In this document: in pieces, positions 5,416 through 7,012 of the stretch
Position numbering within the stretch: position 1 is the stretch's first letter
Layout of the letters: each line of letters starts with the position of its first letter
Source of the DNA: Pseudomonadota bacterium
GTDB taxonomy: Bacteria > Pseudomonadota > Alphaproteobacteria > Rhizobiales > Rhizobiaceae
Length of the DNA stretch: 7,012 nucleotides
Reading direction: 5' to 3'
Assembly (NCBI GenBank): GCA_023393575.1
Contig: JAEWKX010000380.1
Coordinates: 1-7,012 of the forward strand
Notes under the pieces: generated by a model
The model's input: only the letters and a program-made list of their open reading frames with translations
What the model was told of the DNA's origin: nothing
Database searches by the model: none
Program-made: the position numbers and the translations under genes

Positions 5416-6927
5416 TCAGTTCGCAATCGCCGCTTCGGCCTGGCCGGCGGTGCTTGCCATTGCAAGCTTGAGGAGCTTTTCTTCGGTGTAGTCCTCGGGC
5501 GTCAGTCTGCCCGCGATCTGCCCTTCCCGCATCACCATGATGCGGTCGCAAAGACCGAAGAGTTCAAGATGTTCCGAGGAGATCACGAGCACTGCACGGC
5601 CCTGTGCGGCAAGTGCGCGGATCAGCGAATAGATCTCGGTCTTGGCGCCAACATCGACGCCGCGAGTCGGCTCGTCAAAGATCAGGATGTCGCCATGCGC
5701 GTGAAACCACTTGGCGAGCACGACCTTCTGCTGGTTGCCGCCTGACAGGCTGGACACCGGATCGGCAAGGCTGCCGGCCTTGATGCGCAGCTTGCGGGCG
5801 AGTTCGTCCACGACCTCCGCTTCCTTCTTGCGACGCATGAATCCCAGGCGATTAACCAGCGGCGCGAGCCTTGCCATCGTCGAGTTGGCGCGGATGGAGA
5901 AATCCAGGACCAGACCCTGTTCCTTGCGATTTTCCGGCACGAGGCCGATACCGGCCCGAACGCCGTCGCGGGGGGATCGGATAGTCGTCTCCTTGCCGCG
6001 GATGAAGATGCGGCCCGATCGGGCGCGTTCGGCCCCGAAGAACATGCGCACGAATTCGGTACGGCCGGCACCGACAAGGCCACCCAGTCCCACGATCTCG
6101 CCGGCATGGAGCGACATCGAGACGTCACGGATGCGATCGCCGTCGGAGAGGTTTTCCACGCGGAGCATCTCGTCGCCCAGCTTTCGTTCGACATCCTCGC
6201 CGAAGAACGCCGAGAGCGAACGCCCGACCATCATGCGGATAACGTCATCGATCTCGACCTCGGATCGGTCGACGGTAGCCACGGAGGCCCCGTCCTTCAT
6301 GACGGTGATCCGGTCAGCGATGCGGAAGACCTCGTCGAGACGGTGGGAGATGTAGATGATGCCGACACCGCGCTCGCGAAGCGACCTGATGATGCCGAGC
6401 AAGCGTTCGGCGTCCTGAACCGAGAGAACCGCAGTGGGCTCGTCGAAGACCATAACGCGGGCATTTCGGGAAAGCGCCTTGGCAATCTCGACCACCTGCT
6501 GATGCGCAACCGACAGGTCACCGACGATTGCGGCGGGATTGATCGAAAAACCGAGGCTGTCTATCAGCGTGCGTGCGCGTGCGCGCAGGTCGCGCCACGA
6601 AATGATGCCGGGAATTTCGGAAAGGAAGATATTCTCGGCCACGGTGAGATCCGTGGCAAGGGCCATCTCCTGGTGGATGATGGCGATACCCTTCGCCATG
6701 GCGTCGGAGGGAGAGCGGAACTTCTCCTCCTGACCATTCAACAGCACCGAGCCGGCATTGGGAATATACTCGCCTCCGAGGACGCGCATGAGGGTGGATT
6801 TTCCGGCACCATTCTCGCCGAGCAGCGCATGCACCTCACCCGCACGGAGCGCAAAATCGACTCCCTGCAGCGCGCGAACCCCGCCAAAGGATTTGCGGAT
6901 GCCACTCAGTTCCACGATATCGTTCAT
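5416..6927 (-). CDS. Sugar ABC transporter ATP-binding protein, RbsA/MglA type (two nucleotide-binding domains)
   Basis: Peripheral inner-membrane ATPase of 503 residues that powers uptake through the adjacent RbsC-like permease; typical RbsA/MglA/XylG length. Domain 1: Walker A GENGAGKST (37-45), Q-loop Gln86 (IIHQEM), a divergent signature LSVAHQQVVEIAK (138-150), Walker B VMVFDEPTA (158-166) and switch His195 (ISHRLDEV). Domain 2: a degenerate Walker A GLVGAGRTE (283-291), with Arg in place of the Lys; a canonical signature LSGGNQQK (394-401), Walker B ILIFDEPTRGVDVG (414-427), and Ser-Ser-Glu (450-452) where a switch His would sit. The asymmetric Walker A and missing second switch His are normal for this family. 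They imply that one of the two composite sites does most of the hydrolysis. The ATG at 6927 is chosen because AAGG lies 9 nt upstream. The in-frame TTG at 6936 has no spacing to that site. It is the first complete gene of the window's transcript. Confidence 0.96.
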   Translation of the reverse strand: MNDIVELSGIRKSFGGVRALQGVDFALRAGEVHALLGENGAGKSTLMRVLGGEYIPNAGSVLLNGQEEKFRSPSDAMAKGIAIIHQEMALATDLTVAENIFLSEIPGIISWRDLRARARTLIDSLGFSINPAAIVGDLSVAHQQVVEIAKALSRNARVMVFDEPTAVLSVQDAERLLGIIRSLRERGVGIIYISHRLDEVFRIADRITVMKDGASVATVDRSEVEIDDVIRMMVGRSLSAFFGEDVERKLGDEMLRVENLSDGDRIRDVSMSLHAGEIVGLGGLVGAGRTEFVRMFFGAERARSGRIFIRGKETTIRSPRDGVRAGIGLVPENRKEQGLVLDFSIRANSTMARLAPLVNRLGFMRRKKEAEVVDELARKLRIKAGSLADPVSSLSGGNQQKVVLAKWFHAHGDILIFDEPTRGVDVGAKTEIYSLIRALAAQGRAVLVISSEHLELFGLCDRIMVMREGQIAGRLTPEDYTEEKLLKLAMASTAGQAEAAIAN

Positions 6928-6936
6928 ACGGTCCAA

Positions 6937-6940
6937 CCTT
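6937..6940 (-). promoter_or_regulatory. Ribosome binding site of the ABC ATPase gene
   Basis: AAGG (within AGAAGG) on the minus strand lies 9 nt before the ATG at 6927. It decides the start, since the TTG at 6936 would abut the site directly. Confidence 0.55.
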
Positions 6941-6967
6941 CTGCCATGGCTGCCCAGACGCCCCGGT

Positions 6968-6991
6968 GCGGCGGGCGGGAATGCCCGCCGC
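6968..6991 (-). other. GC-rich hairpin upstream of the ABC ATPase gene
   Basis: The arms at 6968-6976 (GCGGCGGGC on the plus strand) and 6983-6991 (GCCCGCCGC) are perfect 9-bp complements around a 6-nt loop, and a G-T wobble plus one further G-C pair can extend them. On the minus (transcribed) strand no T-run follows, so it is not a standard intrinsic terminator. In ribose-type importer operons the binding-protein gene usually precedes the ATPase gene, and a stem-loop after it commonly protects the upstream mRNA end and lowers downstream expression. That role is inferred here, because the upstream gene lies outside the window. No stop codon or gene end can be identified between 6928 and 7012. 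Confidence 0.6.
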
Positions 6992-7012
6992 GCCAGGGAA
7001 GGAGAAGGGATA

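Noticed and set aside
5405..5551. 49-residue N-terminal extension of the permease from a TTG
   Set aside because: It lies inside the ATPase gene and adds an Arg/His-rich sequence unlike RbsC N-termini, while the ATG at 5404 has a Shine-Dalgarno and normal spacing.
6968..6991. Hairpin read as a rho-independent terminator
   Set aside because: No T-run follows it on the transcribed strand, and the next operon gene starts only about 40 nt downstream.
1..7012. Search for tRNA/rRNA genes, CRISPR arrays, insertion sequences, attachment sites or foreign-looking islands
   Set aside because: Nothing of these kinds was seen; coding is continuous, on one strand and uniform in base composition.

Overview
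The window is a GC-rich (visibly above 60 %) stretch with every real gene on the minus strand, so transcription runs from the right edge to the left. It is a compact sugar or sugar-alcohol uptake and catabolism operon. Codon usage, protein style and gene combination resemble alphaproteobacteria of the Rhizobium/Agrobacterium/Sinorhizobium kind. That placement is an inference from overall character, as no taxonomic marker is present.

Layout in transcription order: (1) 7012-6928, a non-coding leader with a perfect 9-bp GC hairpin. A gene for a periplasmic sugar-binding protein probably lies just beyond the right edge. (2) 6927-5416, a double-domain RbsA-type sugar ABC ATPase. (3) 5404-4433, an RbsC-type permease. 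(4) 4393-2894, an FGGY (xylulokinase-like) carbohydrate kinase. (5) 2897-2220, a HAD-family phosphatase. (6) 2218-1445, an SDR dehydrogenase resembling galactitol dehydrogenase. (7) 1454-363, a glycerol-dehydrogenase-type metal-dependent alcohol dehydrogenase (GldA family). (8) 336-1, the N-terminal part of a second SDR dehydrogenase cut by the left edge.

The junctions are tight: 11 nt, 39 nt, a 4-nt ATGA overlap, 1 nt, a 10-nt overlap (4 nt with the alternative start) and 26 nt. There is no room for internal terminators or promoters of normal size, so co-transcription and partial translational coupling are likely.

Proposed working model (inference): the importer takes up a polyol or related sugar. 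One or more of the three dehydrogenases oxidises it to a ketose, and the FGGY kinase phosphorylates that ketose for entry into central metabolism. The phosphatase may remove dead-end sugar phosphates or take part in the route itself. The substrate cannot be read from the sequence. The enzyme set (two SDRs, a GldA homologue, a kinase and a phosphatase behind one ribose-type importer) is not one I can match to a characterised pathway, and this is the main point of interest. No regulator, mobile element, RNA gene, CRISPR array or clear terminator was seen. No stretch over 300 bases lacks a gene.
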